Of a stretch of 64,000 nucleotides of DNA, positions 40,872 to 48,824 are shown piece by piece. A model generated the notes under the pieces. It made no database searches. It was not told the origin of the DNA and was given only the letters and a program-made list of their open reading frames with translations. Source of the stretch: CATQHQ01 sp965243805 (GTDB lineage Bacteria > Gemmatimonadota > Gemmatimonadetes > Longimicrobiales > Gaopeijiaceae); assembly GCA_965243805.1 (NCBI GenBank), contig OZ251577.1:2418001-2482000 (forward strand). The letters run 5' to 3'. The position numbers and the translations under genes are program-made. How positions within the stretch are numbered: position 1 is the first letter of the stretch; each line of letters begins with the position of its first letter.

Positions 40872-42048
40872 GCCGCCAGATATTGACGACTTCTCGTCCA
40901 ACGTCATCATAAGCAGCTTCCGACATCATGCCCTCTTCCGTAAACGTCATCAATACGCCGTCATGCCATCGACTTGCCAGAGTAGTGCAGGTCTGCAAGT
41001 CAACAACATCAATGCGACTGTGATAGTACGAAGACAACCTACCGTCCGCGGGCGCCAGCAGCACTTGCCCTGGAGGTCCTGGCAGTTCAACCATGCCGTC
41101 CCGCCAGTCGGGGCGTCTGTACCGGAATACGATCCAGAGGCGGTTACTGGCATCGACCATGATGTCGTAGATTTCATTCCAAGGCGGATTCTCCCAGGTC
41201 CAAGGACCGGGAGTACGCGGCCCGTCGTGGAGTACAGGTCCGTTGAGTCTTCCAAGTCGCAAGCCGTCCTCCGACCACGCCTCCACGATGTAGTCGTAGT
41301 AATGGGAGCTGAAGATGTCGCCACGTGGACCGGTCGTGAGTCGGCGTTGTGCCGTGAAGGAGTTGAGCTCCTCCACATCCCCTTCGGACTCCACGCCGGC
41401 TCCAAAGGAATTGACGACCTCTCCGCCATCCACGATGTGGATCGGGAGACCGATGCGCTCCGGATCCGGAAGCCAAGCCTGAATGGCATAGCGATTGCCG
41501 TCGGCAACGGGCGTCATCGCCGGCACAGCGGTGGCTGGCAGTCGCTTCTCTTCGTGCAAGGTTAGGTCAGGTGTGATTACGGACACCCTCGCGTTGCCGA
41601 TGTCAAAGATGTGCACTCGTCCAATAGAATCAGTGTGCATAGGCTGGGCAAAGTCGAACTCCATCGGACCCTGACCGGCACGGCCGACTGCCGCAAGGAA
41701 GGCACCCGTCGAGTCGAAGAGCTTGACCTGATCTCGTTGACCCACCCAGTAGCCGCCACTGCCGTCACGGACGATGTCGCCCAGCGTACCCCTGTCCGTC
41801 AGGAAGCCTGCTCCGTCTGTCGCCCCAAGCGTCGTAGCCAGATCAAGCTGGATGCACGATGCGCACGGCTCGGCAACAGGACGATCGAGCTGGCATTCTC
41901 CAGAGAAGAAGGAGCTGGCATCTGGTGTTTCTGGACCGCAACTGACGACTCCGGCCAACAGCCATGTGGCCCATCCCGTTGCCATCCGCCGGTTTGGTGC
42001 GGTGCCACCCGGCAGGGCTACGCTCGAATCTGCGCGCTTCACGGCCAT
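40783..42048 (-). CDS. 6-bladed beta-propeller lipoprotein (NHL/BF3164-like)
   Basis: A protein of about 421 residues. A signal ends in a lipobox-like VVSC near residue 37. The rest is a 6-bladed beta-propeller, with repeated blades such as GTLGDIVRDGSGGYWVGQRD, DSTGAFLAAVGRAGQGPMEF and DSIGRVHIFDIGNARV. In Bacteroidota such lipoproteins (BF3164 family) neighbour small NVEALA peptides. Here a similar propeller, at 42926, is flanked by two six-cysteine mini-proteins. GAGAGG lies five bases before the chosen ATG at 42048. The last 89 bases overlap the convergent Ig/gluzincin gene. Composition is less GC-rich than the flanks. Role unknown. Confidence 0.75.
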   Translation of the reverse strand: MAVKRADSSVALPGGTAPNRRMATGWATWLLAGVVSCGPETPDASSFFSGECQLDRPVAEPCASCIQLDLATTLGATDGAGFLTDRGTLGDIVRDGSGGYWVGQRDQVKLFDSTGAFLAAVGRAGQGPMEFDFAQPMHTDSIGRVHIFDIGNARVSVITPDLTLHEEKRLPATAVPAMTPVADGNRYAIQAWLPDPERIGLPIHIVDGGEVVNSFGAGVESEGDVEELNSFTAQRRLTTGPRGDIFSSHYYDYIVEAWSEDGLRLGRLNGPVLHDGPRTPGPWTWENPPWNEIYDIMVDASNRLWIVFRYRRPDWRDGMVELPGPPGQVLLAPADGRLSSYYHSRIDVVDLQTCTTLASRWHDGVLMTFTEEGMMSEAAYDDVGREVVNIWRLTYARQAGTAPVSAQSPPAPPAARPRETR

Positions 42049-42527
42049 TCCATCCTCTCTTGGGCAGTGCCAGTACGGCCCACCATCAACTCCATGGTAG
42101 GCACTCTCGGCGCGGGAGTGCAATGCTTCATACGTCCCAGCACTCCGAACATGGTCCCCCTCGGCCACTGCATCGGCCGGACAACTCTGCCTCTATCCCC
42201 TTGGAGGAAAGGACTTCGCCCGCCTAGTGCGCACTCGTGGGTCCCGCTTTCCGCCCTGCCAGCCGGAACGGATCCGCCCTCCGGTCGCTCTTGAGGATGG
42301 TGCCCGCTTCCGCCCCTGCCCGCCAACTTTCGAGAATGTCCCGGAAGGAAGCGGACGGACGGCGAGCCCCCGAGCAGGGAACCCGCACTCCGTCCCTCAA
42401 CCCTTGGAGGGTGCTAGGGCGGAAGCGGACGCTAGGGCGGAAGCGGACTATCTGGCCAGCCACACGTTCGAGGTTGACGCGCTGGTTCCAGAAGCGGACC
42501 GCCCATCGGTCCAGAAACTCAGCTCGG
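42049..42527 (+). other. Non-coding gap before the six-cysteine cassette
   Basis: I find no convincing gene on either strand in these 479 bases. Short minus-strand frames exist but lack family features. The region should contain the promoter of the beta-propeller gene at 42048 and the end of the cassette transcript from the right. It also holds a perfect 18-base tandem duplication (42413-42448). Confidence 0.55.
42413..42448 (+). repeat. Perfect 18-base tandem duplication, intergenic
   Basis: 42413-42430 and 42431-42448 are identical and lie in the gap between the second mini-protein and the upstream propeller gene. Confidence 0.9.
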
Positions 42528-42929
42528 CTACAGCGGTGGACATGGACCCTGGTCGTCGGGGTTCTCGAGGCACCAGTACGGCCCCGGCTCCGTCGGGTGG
42601 TAGCGGGTCACGTCGTAGCAGAACTTGAAGAACCGGAAGATATCAAGGCAGAAACCGTCGTAGCCGCTGTCCTCGGACGAACTGCATACCTCCTCTCCCG
42701 CGCCGCACGACGTCGCCACTGCGATGGGCGAGAAGACGGATTGAACCCCGGTCGCCAAGAAGGCCACCAGCATGGCAAACGCGACCCCGCGCGCCAGCTT
42801 CCCGATTGCTGTGGTGGAACGTGCGTCTGACCTGTCGGTCGCCGACTCCCCACGAACTGCGGGCGCGACGCCCAGGCTCTGGACGACTGTGCGGACGTAC
42901 CGCACGGCCGCAGCGAACAACTGGATCAT
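42528..42929 (-). CDS. Six-cysteine exported mini-protein B
   Basis: A 133-residue protein. After a basic N-terminus, residues about 45-65 (GVAFAMLVAFLATGVQSVFS) form a late signal or anchor helix. The exported part of about 60 residues has six Cys spaced C-x6-C-x11-C-x9-C-x15-C-x9-C and is rich in aromatics and acidic residues. It contains GFCLDIFRFFKFCYD. Mini-protein A upstream has EFCLFFVCWD at the same place and the same last spacing C-x9-C, so the two are related. The start is firm: AAGGAG lies seven bases before the ATG, which overlaps the stop of the propeller gene (ATGA). No known family is recognised; an oxidised, disulfide-linked secreted peptide is likely. Confidence 0.65.
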   Translation of the reverse strand: MIQLFAAAVRYVRTVVQSLGVAPAVRGESATDRSDARSTTAIGKLARGVAFAMLVAFLATGVQSVFSPIAVATSCGAGEEVCSSSEDSGYDGFCLDIFRFFKFCYDVTRYHPTEPGPYWCLENPDDQGPCPPL

Positions 42930-43993
42930 TGTAAATCTCCTTGAGTGGTGGTTGAGAGTGTTTCTATGGCTTCGTCCGGCGCCCGACGCACCAGTGCCAC
43001 GATGGACGGGTACAGCGCCGAATTATTGACGGTGAAGATTCTCCCGCTCCCTCCTACGACCGCACGATTGGCATAGTGAGGAAGCACATCGGTCTCGATG
43101 TATTCGCCTGTCCGCAGGTTGTACCTGTCGAGTATCCGCCCGCGCCTCGGACCTGGACCGCCAAACAGCACGAACAGTGTGTCGCCGAGTACCGACACGG
43201 ACCGGCCCGACGACGGCGGGCGGCGCGGCATGTGCCAGAAAGTCGTAAACCCCTGACGGACGAAACGGACCTCCGGGAATTCGGTGTGAAAGACATAAGG
43301 ATGGGCGGCCATCAACTCGTCGCCGTCGAACACCAACCACCCGTTGCCGTACCCGAACCCAAACACCCACCGGTCGTCCTGCCACCTTGCCGCCCGACCT
43401 TGGTGCTGGATCAGCCTCGGTTCTCCCAAGCCGGTCGGAGGGGGTATGTCCACGACCCCGCCTTGAGCGGACCAAGTCGCGAACAGTGGACGATTGGTGT
43501 GCAGCGCTACCGCGCCCCGCGACAGCGCAACGACAGAATGGACGGTGCCAGTGCCAGTCAGGGGCACCTCGTCAAGTTGTGTGCCGTCCCTGTTCAGTGT
43601 CACCAGACGGCGATTGCCCGAGTCCACTAGGACCACAGTGCCGTCGGGACGCACGTCCAGCGCCCGCACGTTCTGAATTTCGCTTGGGCCTTCGCCCGAC
43701 TTTCCCCACGACCACAGCACATTGCCATCTGCTCCGATCCGGTACGCCTTCGCGTTCGTATGGTCGAAGAACACGAGGCCGAGAGAACCGTCGTGGTGGG
43801 GAAGCGACGGCAGCGCCAAGAGCGTGTCTACCGGCCCGCCGACGACCCATAGCGTGTCGAAGACCACATCGGACCGAACCCTCTCGACATTGTCGGCCTC
43901 CGTAAACAGTGGCGGTGCCAGGCGGACGCCGTCGCTGCACGCCATGCACCCTAGACCGACGGCTAAGACCACCATGATCCGGAACCCGCTCAT
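42926..43993 (-). CDS. 6-bladed beta-propeller lipoprotein in the six-cysteine cassette
   Basis: A 355-residue protein. The signal is short, with a lipobox-like LGCMAC near residue 19. The blades include VGGPVDTLLALPSLPHHDGSL, DGNVLWSWGKSGEGPSEIQN and VRPDGTVVLVDSGNRRLVTLNRDG, characteristic of 6-bladed propellers with NHL-like turns. It belongs to the same broad type as the proteins at 40783, 51373 and 52570, and is the propeller partner within the cassette. The ATG overlaps the thioredoxin-fold gene stop by four bases and the stop overlaps the mini-protein B start by four bases, so translation is coupled throughout. It should face the periplasm. Confidence 0.75.
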   Translation of the reverse strand: MSGFRIMVVLAVGLGCMACSDGVRLAPPLFTEADNVERVRSDVVFDTLWVVGGPVDTLLALPSLPHHDGSLGLVFFDHTNAKAYRIGADGNVLWSWGKSGEGPSEIQNVRALDVRPDGTVVLVDSGNRRLVTLNRDGTQLDEVPLTGTGTVHSVVALSRGAVALHTNRPLFATWSAQGGVVDIPPPTGLGEPRLIQHQGRAARWQDDRWVFGFGYGNGWLVFDGDELMAAHPYVFHTEFPEVRFVRQGFTTFWHMPRRPPSSGRSVSVLGDTLFVLFGGPGPRRGRILDRYNLRTGEYIETDVLPHYANRAVVGGSGRIFTVNNSALYPSIVALVRRAPDEAIETLSTTTQGDLQ

Positions 43994-44505
43994 GTCTCGG
44001 CCAAGCTCAATTCCAGCGACTTGACGACGTGCGTGACAGGCTGGCCGTCCACTGCGATTACCTTCACGACTTTCCCGTTGGGGTCGACTACCAGTGCCAA
44101 CGGCGTTCGAGTGTGGCCCAGCACCACCAACGGCGTGGTTGCGTGAGGCGAGATCGGTTCGTGCGGAAAAGAGCGGCTCGCGATCTCGACGGCGGCGTCC
44201 ACTGGACCGCGACGCAAGACCACGCCCTGCACCGCGACACCCTTGGCCATGAGGCGGGCCGCCACGAACTCCACCGGACCAGCAGTCACGGCGCAGTCCT
44301 CTGCGTTGCGCACGAAGACCACGCCGCCCCCGCTGCTCGCTAGCCTCTCCCGGAGAGCTTGCAGTTCGCCCGCACCGTTTGCCGTCAGTAAGTTCGCAAC
44401 AGCCAAAAGGCCGCCTCCGACGACCAGCGTGCCAATCGCCCCCCAGCGGAGAAGCCGCACGGTGCCGTCAGTCCCAGACCGAGCCGCCGCCGCACGGGAG
44501 ACCAT
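43990..44505 (-). CDS. Membrane-anchored thioredoxin-fold protein with a single cysteine
   Basis: A 171-residue protein. A basic N-terminus and one membrane helix (LLRWGAIGTLVVGGGLLAVAN) are followed by a short linker. A compact alpha/beta domain follows with VVFVRNAEDCAV and TPLALVVDPNGKVVKVI, the latter resembling the cis-Pro segment of redoxins (TP, then a strand ending in DPNGKV). There is one candidate redox Cys (NAEDC) and no CXXC. It may therefore act as a mixed-disulfide partner, peroxiredoxin-like enzyme or degenerate fold. I set the start at 44505 because it begins the membrane anchor; the frame extends upstream. It overlaps mini-protein A by 38 bases and the propeller by four. Confidence 0.6.
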   Translation of the reverse strand: MVSRAAAARSGTDGTVRLLRWGAIGTLVVGGGLLAVANLLTANGAGELQALRERLASSGGGVVFVRNAEDCAVTAGPVEFVAARLMAKGVAVQGVVLRRGPVDAAVEIASRSFPHEPISPHATTPLVVLGHTRTPLALVVDPNGKVVKVIAVDGQPVTHVVKSLELSLAET

Positions 44506-44812
44506 AACGATCCGTGCCGCTGCACCCAGGATCGGGCTCCTCATCTCCCTCGCCAGGCCAGAACGTCTCGAAGTCCCAGCAGACGAAGAAGAGGCAGAAC
44601 TCCCCCTCCATGCAGGTGTTTCCTGAGTTTCCCGAGCTGCAGTCATCCAGCGGAGACTGTGCGCGGACTGATTGGGCAGCTACTACGGTCATGGTCATCC
44701 CCAGAGCCAGGACGATGGCCAGCGCGGCGACTCTGGGGATATCGGCCGAGCGCGACGCGGCGGCGGCGATGATGCGGCGGATGAACTGGAACAGCAGGCG
44801 GAACGTCGTCAT
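44468..44812 (-). CDS. Six-cysteine exported mini-protein A
   Basis: A 114-residue protein. A basic amphipathic lead (RLLFQFIRRIIAAAASR) precedes a signal helix (ALAIVLALGMTMTVVAAQSV) ending near RAQS. The mature part has six Cys spaced C-x8-C-x5-C-x4-C-x18-C-x9-C. The motif FCLFFVCWD aligns with FCLDIFRFFKFCYD of mini-protein B, and both end in C-x9-C. GGAGA precedes the ATG at a good distance. The signal is set back about 25 residues from the start in both A and B, which may reflect an unusual leader peptide. It is the first structural gene after the AraC-type regulator. The family is unknown to me. Confidence 0.65.
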   Translation of the reverse strand: MTTFRLLFQFIRRIIAAAASRSADIPRVAALAIVLALGMTMTVVAAQSVRAQSPLDDCSSGNSGNTCMEGEFCLFFVCWDFETFWPGEGDEEPDPGCSGTDRYGLPCGGGSVWD

Positions 44813-44866
44813 GGTGCGTCTCCGTGTGGAGATGATCTGTGTCCGAGGGGCGTTCCCTCGGGGGCA

Positions 44867-45459
44867 CTATGAGCATACGCTCCCTCCGCCAGGGCCTGAA
44901 ATGTCGTCTGGCTCTTGTAGTTGTCGTTTCGCCCCATTGTCTTGCGGGCCAGCGGGGCCGTTGTGCCAGCGAATGCCGAGATACACGTCTTCGATCGCGA
45001 TTCGGGTCCAGAACTCGAGGGGAACGATGGGCAGCTTGCTAGGGCTCCTGCCGAGCAGCCGGCGGACGAAGTGGCTCCAAGCGGCGATATCGTCGAACCC
45101 CGCTCTTGCCACTGCCGAGAGGATGCGGACTTCTTCGTCGAGCAAAGCCGTAACGTGAAAGAAGCGGATCCAGCGCAACGCTCGGGAATAGTGATAGCCT
45201 CGGTCCAGCGCGGCCCTCGAGAGGTACTTGGGGCGGCAGTGCAGCCTCTTGGCTACCGCCTCTACCGTGCAGATGTACTTCGTGCGCGCTCGAAGATGCT
45301 CCCCCCCCCCTGCTCCGGCGGATCTTCGACCCACAGCCCTGGAATGCCCCGCACCCTCTGGAGCGCCGCGATCGTGAGCCCGCGTCTCGCGAGCGCGGGG
45401 CCGGGACATGCGTCCACGAAGAACCCTACCGTCTTGATGAAGGACTGTCGGTCGGTCAT
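44867..45459 (-). pseudogene. AraC-type regulator, frame broken at a G10 tract (possible phase-variable gene)
   Basis: Two minus-strand frames join into one regulator. The N-terminal part (45459 to about 45311) has MTDRQSFIKTVGFFVDACPG. After ten consecutive G on the coding strand (45310-45301) the frame is lost. The continuation, about 45300-44867, is the AraC HTH: TVEAVAKRLHCRPKYLSRAAL, RWIRFFHVTALL, and AGFDDIAAWSHFVRRLLGRSPS, the usual second recognition helix region. One added G (11) or two fewer (8) restores a protein of about 197 residues without a sensor domain. Either slippage switches the gene, or a base was lost in sequencing. It lies 54 bases before mini-protein A, which it may control. 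No promoter is clear by eye. Confidence 0.65.
45301..45310 (-). repeat. G10 homopolymer tract in the regulator gene
   Basis: Ten C on the plus strand (ten G in the coding sense) separate the two regulator frames. A tract of 11 or 8 would restore the frame. Confidence 0.85.
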
Positions 45460-45577
45460 TGCGTAGCTGATCCTATCTTGGTTGGGTTGTCTGCCGGAGA
45501 AGTCGGAGCCTGTTGATCTGACTGGCGATTCAGCGGTTTGGAAGATGCCGAAGACTGAGTGGAAGATTCGTCACTTG

Positions 45578-48500
45578 TCAACCCATTGCCGTCTCCCCCA
45601 GCACGCCGTCCAGCACCTCCACTAGCCGGTCCGCCTCCGCGTCGCCGAAGACCAGCGGCGGCTTGATCTTGAGCACATTGTGGTCGGGGCCGTCGGCACT
45701 GGTCAGCACGCCCATCTCGCAGGTTCGGTCAACCACGTAGGCGCACGCCTCGGGGAAGGGCTCGCGGGTCGAGGGGTCGCGAACGAACTCGACGCCCAGG
45801 AAGAGCCCCCGGCCTCGCACGTCGCCGATCACTGACCAACGGGCCGCCAGCCGACGCAGTTCGCCCAGGAGGCGGGCACCGGTTCTGCGGGCGTGCTCCT
45901 GCAGGCTCCGGTCACGCACCTCGGCCAGGACGGCTCGGGCGGCAGCGCACGACACCGGGTTGCCGCCGAAGGTGTTGAAGTACTCCATGCCGTTGGCGAA
46001 GGAATCGGCGATCTCCCGAGTGGTGACCACGGCAGCCACCGGGTGGCCGTTCCCCATCGGCTTGCCCAGGGTGACGATGTCCGGTACGACCCCTTGCAGC
46101 TCGAAGGCCCAGAAGGCGTCGCCGACGCGGCCGAACCCGGTCTGCACTTCGTCGGCCACGCAGACGCCCCCCGCCTGGCGGACATGCTGGTAGGCGGCGG
46201 CCAGGTAGCCCGGCGGAGGCTCGATCTGGCCCGCGCAACTCAAGATCGGCTCGGCGACGAACGCCGCGACACCGCCGGGCCCCAGCCGCTGGACCGCCTT
46301 GCCCACGTCCGCGCCGTACCGTGCGCCGAGTTGCCGATCCGCGACGCCGCCTCGCCGGTACCGCCCCCTATACGGATCGGGCATCGGCGCCACCGCGACC
46401 CGGTCGCTTCGCCCGTCTCCGCCAGGACCGTCGAACTTGTACGGACTGATCTCAATCAGCCCGCCCGTGTTCCCGTGGTACCCGCCTTCGAGAACCACCA
46501 CGCCGTCGGCGCGGGTGTGGCGACGCGCCAGCCGCAGGGCCAGTTCGTTGGCCTCGCTGCCGGAACACACCAGGAAGACCACCTCCAGAGGAGCGGGAAA
46601 GTGCGCCAGAAGCTCCTCCGCCAGCGCGACGATCTCCCGGTGCAGGTACCGAGTGTTGGTCGCCAGCACACGAACCTGGCGGGCGACGGCCTCCGTCACC
46701 CGTCGATTGCAGTGGCCCACATGGGGGACATTGTTGACGGTGTCCAGGAACCGGCGACCATCGGCGTCAAAGAGGTACGCACCCTGCCCGCGAACGACGT
46801 GGATCGGCTTCCTGTACGACAGACTGAGCGAGGGCGGCAGGTGCTTTCGGCGAAGCTGGCCGATTCGCTCCACATCCCGGCCAGGGCTCGACCCATCCTG
46901 CCCAGGGCCTAACCCATCTCGGCCAGCTCTCGACTCGGCAAGCCCCGCCAGGGGGGAAGGATCGGGAGCAATGGATTCCCAGAGCCGGCGGAGGCGTGGC
47001 AGGGCCACCCCCGGGAAGTTCCCAGGCTCGCCACCGGGCGGACCTCCGAGACCACCCCGCTGGTCTCCGCGGCCACCGCCAACTCCCTGATCAACCCCAT
47101 CGGCAAGGGGGTCCAGCGCGATCGCCTGTAGGTGAAGGTGGGGCGGCCACCCGCCGTTCACCCGCTCGTCGCCCAGCCAGCCGATCACCTCTCCCGCGGC
47201 CACCTGGTCCCCTGCCGCCAAGTGGTCCAGCGTCGCCCGGTCCAGATGGCCGTACAGCGTGTGGAAGCCGTCGTCGCCTGCGCTGCTCGCGTCGCCGCTT
47301 CCCCCTTCGCTGGACGAACGGCGAGCCACTGGTGGATGCCGAAGAATCACCGTGGGACCGTAGTCCAGCGGCAGTGCGTTGTCGGCCACCGAGACGACCG
47401 TTCCCGACAGCGGCGCGTGGACCGGCGAGCCAGCAGGGGCGAAGAGGTCCACTCCCAGGTGGATCGTTCTGGACTCGGGGCCGTCGTTGCCCTCCGAAGC
47501 GAAGCCGGGCGCGTCGTAGAGCGTGCGGGCCTCGCAGTAGCGGCCCACGCCCACGGTGGCGCCAGCCCCGGCCAACTGCCGTTCGACCCACTCCCCGAAG
47601 GTGCCGGGGGCGGCCAAGTCGTCGGGGTGGGGAAGCTCCAGGCTCTCCACCGAGAGGTCCAGGACGTGGGGCCGCTCCAACACGGCGGGCGGCAGCACGG
47701 GCGTCGGGGAACGAGCACCGATCCGTTCCAGGCGCGCCGCCACCGCCGTGCGTTTGGGGTTGGGCTCGAAGCCGCAGGCGTGGCGAACCCTGAACTCGGC
47801 CAGCCGCCAGTCGGTTGCCGCCAGGACCTCCAGCAGTCGCCAGGCTGGCTTCTGGCTGACGGCCAAGTAGTCGTTGTCGGGCTGCTCCCTCATCTGGCGC
47901 GCCTGAATGCACACCGAGAGGCACAGCCGAACGGCGGCCATGGGGACCAGCGCTCCGCACTCGTCCTCCGTGAGAGGCGCAACGGACGAATAGCCTCGGG
48001 CCAGCGCCCAAGCCGCCTCCACCGGGTCCGGCAGCTCCATCATGGCGTAGGCGGCAGCAACCGCCGGGTCCGTGACTCTCCACCCCCGCGCCACGTCGCC
48101 GAAGTCGATCAGCCCGGCCAGCCGGACGCCCGCCAGCGACGGCTCCACGAGGACGTTGTAGTCGTTGGCGTCGTTGTGGATCACGCCGGTGGGAAGGCTG
48201 GCGGCCAGCGGATCGAGGCGGCGAAGAGCGCGGTCCAGCGTCGCCGTCACCAGCGTCGCCCTCTCCGGCGCCAACTCGTCCACATGAGCCCGCACCATGT
48301 CGCGGGCCGTCTCCATCCGCCAGGGGAACGCTCGGTCCAGCCCGGGGTGGTCGAAATTGGCCAGCCCTCGTCCCACCTCGGCCAGAAGCGCGCCCAGCCC
48401 TTCCAGCACGGCCATGCTCTTGGGCCGAACCGTGGCCAGCGGCACGCCCTCGACAAATGAGACCGCGCACGCCACATGCGGAGCGCCGTCGAACTCCACG

Positions 48501-48808
48501 TCGAGAACGAGCGCGCTGGGCGACGCCGCCGAGGCAGGGCCGAACGCAGAGCCCCGCACATCCGCCAAGTGCGGCACCTCTGCCAAGCGCGGCGCCTCTG
48601 CTGAGAGCCGCGTTCCGGCCAGGTGGTTCAGGCACGCCGCCGCCAGCTCCAGCACTGGTCGCCGCGACGCCGGGCTCAGCTTCAGGACGACGGTCGTGCC
48701 GTCCCGCCCGTCGACTCGGAAGTTCCGGTCCAGCTCCCCCGGAAGGGCTCGCGCCTCCCCTTCGATCCCAAAGAGGTCGCGAGCCATGGCGGCGGCCCGA
48801 GCGGCCAC
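45578..48808 (-). CDS. APH kinase / M23-like / class III aminotransferase fusion (hydroxylysine or ethanolamine phospho-lyase type)
   Basis: About 1,076 residues in three modules. The N-terminal 360 or so form an aminoglycoside-phosphotransferase fold with Brenner motif IHNDANDYNVLV and the DFG-like LIDFGDVARG. The middle is an M23-like beta-barrel with HLGVDLFAP (HxxxD), TLYGHLD and PHLHL (HxH). The C-terminal 420 residues are a class III PLP aminotransferase, with the catalytic Lys in VTLGKPMGNG. Kinase-lyase fusions of this kind are known relatives of hydroxylysine kinase with 5-phosphohydroxylysine phospho-lyase, and of ethanolamine-phosphate phospho-lyase. Linkers contain short repeats (LSAEAPRLAEVPHLAD). 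Start is uncertain: the GTG at 48808 avoids a long overlap with the upstream gene; a TTG at 48886 is possible. Confidence 0.75.
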   Translation of the reverse strand: MAARAAAMARDLFGIEGEARALPGELDRNFRVDGRDGTTVVLKLSPASRRPVLELAAACLNHLAGTRLSAEAPRLAEVPHLADVRGSAFGPASAASPSALVLDVEFDGAPHVACAVSFVEGVPLATVRPKSMAVLEGLGALLAEVGRGLANFDHPGLDRAFPWRMETARDMVRAHVDELAPERATLVTATLDRALRRLDPLAASLPTGVIHNDANDYNVLVEPSLAGVRLAGLIDFGDVARGWRVTDPAVAAAYAMMELPDPVEAAWALARGYSSVAPLTEDECGALVPMAAVRLCLSVCIQARQMREQPDNDYLAVSQKPAWRLLEVLAATDWRLAEFRVRHACGFEPNPKRTAVAARLERIGARSPTPVLPPAVLERPHVLDLSVESLELPHPDDLAAPGTFGEWVERQLAGAGATVGVGRYCEARTLYDAPGFASEGNDGPESRTIHLGVDLFAPAGSPVHAPLSGTVVSVADNALPLDYGPTVILRHPPVARRSSSEGGSGDASSAGDDGFHTLYGHLDRATLDHLAAGDQVAAGEVIGWLGDERVNGGWPPHLHLQAIALDPLADGVDQGVGGGRGDQRGGLGGPPGGEPGNFPGVALPRLRRLWESIAPDPSPLAGLAESRAGRDGLGPGQDGSSPGRDVERIGQLRRKHLPPSLSLSYRKPIHVVRGQGAYLFDADGRRFLDTVNNVPHVGHCNRRVTEAVARQVRVLATNTRYLHREIVALAEELLAHFPAPLEVVFLVCSGSEANELALRLARRHTRADGVVVLEGGYHGNTGGLIEISPYKFDGPGGDGRSDRVAVAPMPDPYRGRYRRGGVADRQLGARYGADVGKAVQRLGPGGVAAFVAEPILSCAGQIEPPPGYLAAAYQHVRQAGGVCVADEVQTGFGRVGDAFWAFELQGVVPDIVTLGKPMGNGHPVAAVVTTREIADSFANGMEYFNTFGGNPVSCAAARAVLAEVRDRSLQEHARRTGARLLGELRRLAARWSVIGDVRGRGLFLGVEFVRDPSTREPFPEACAYVVDRTCEMGVLTSADGPDHNVLKIKPPLVFGDAEADRLVEVLDGVLGETAMG

Positions 48809-48824
48809 CTCTGGCGTCAGCCCG

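Noticed and set aside
42224..42463. A 79-codon minus-strand frame before the cassette
   Set aside because: Arg/Pro-rich, repeat-derived, without ribosome site; probably non-coding.
42926..43993. Naming the mini-proteins as NVEALA family
   Set aside because: The neighbourhood is similar, but the Cys pattern and length do not match NVEALA peptides as I know them, so I only use it as an analogy.
47132..48460. A 442-codon plus-strand frame
   Set aside because: Antisense to the kinase-aminotransferase fusion, whose motifs are unambiguous.
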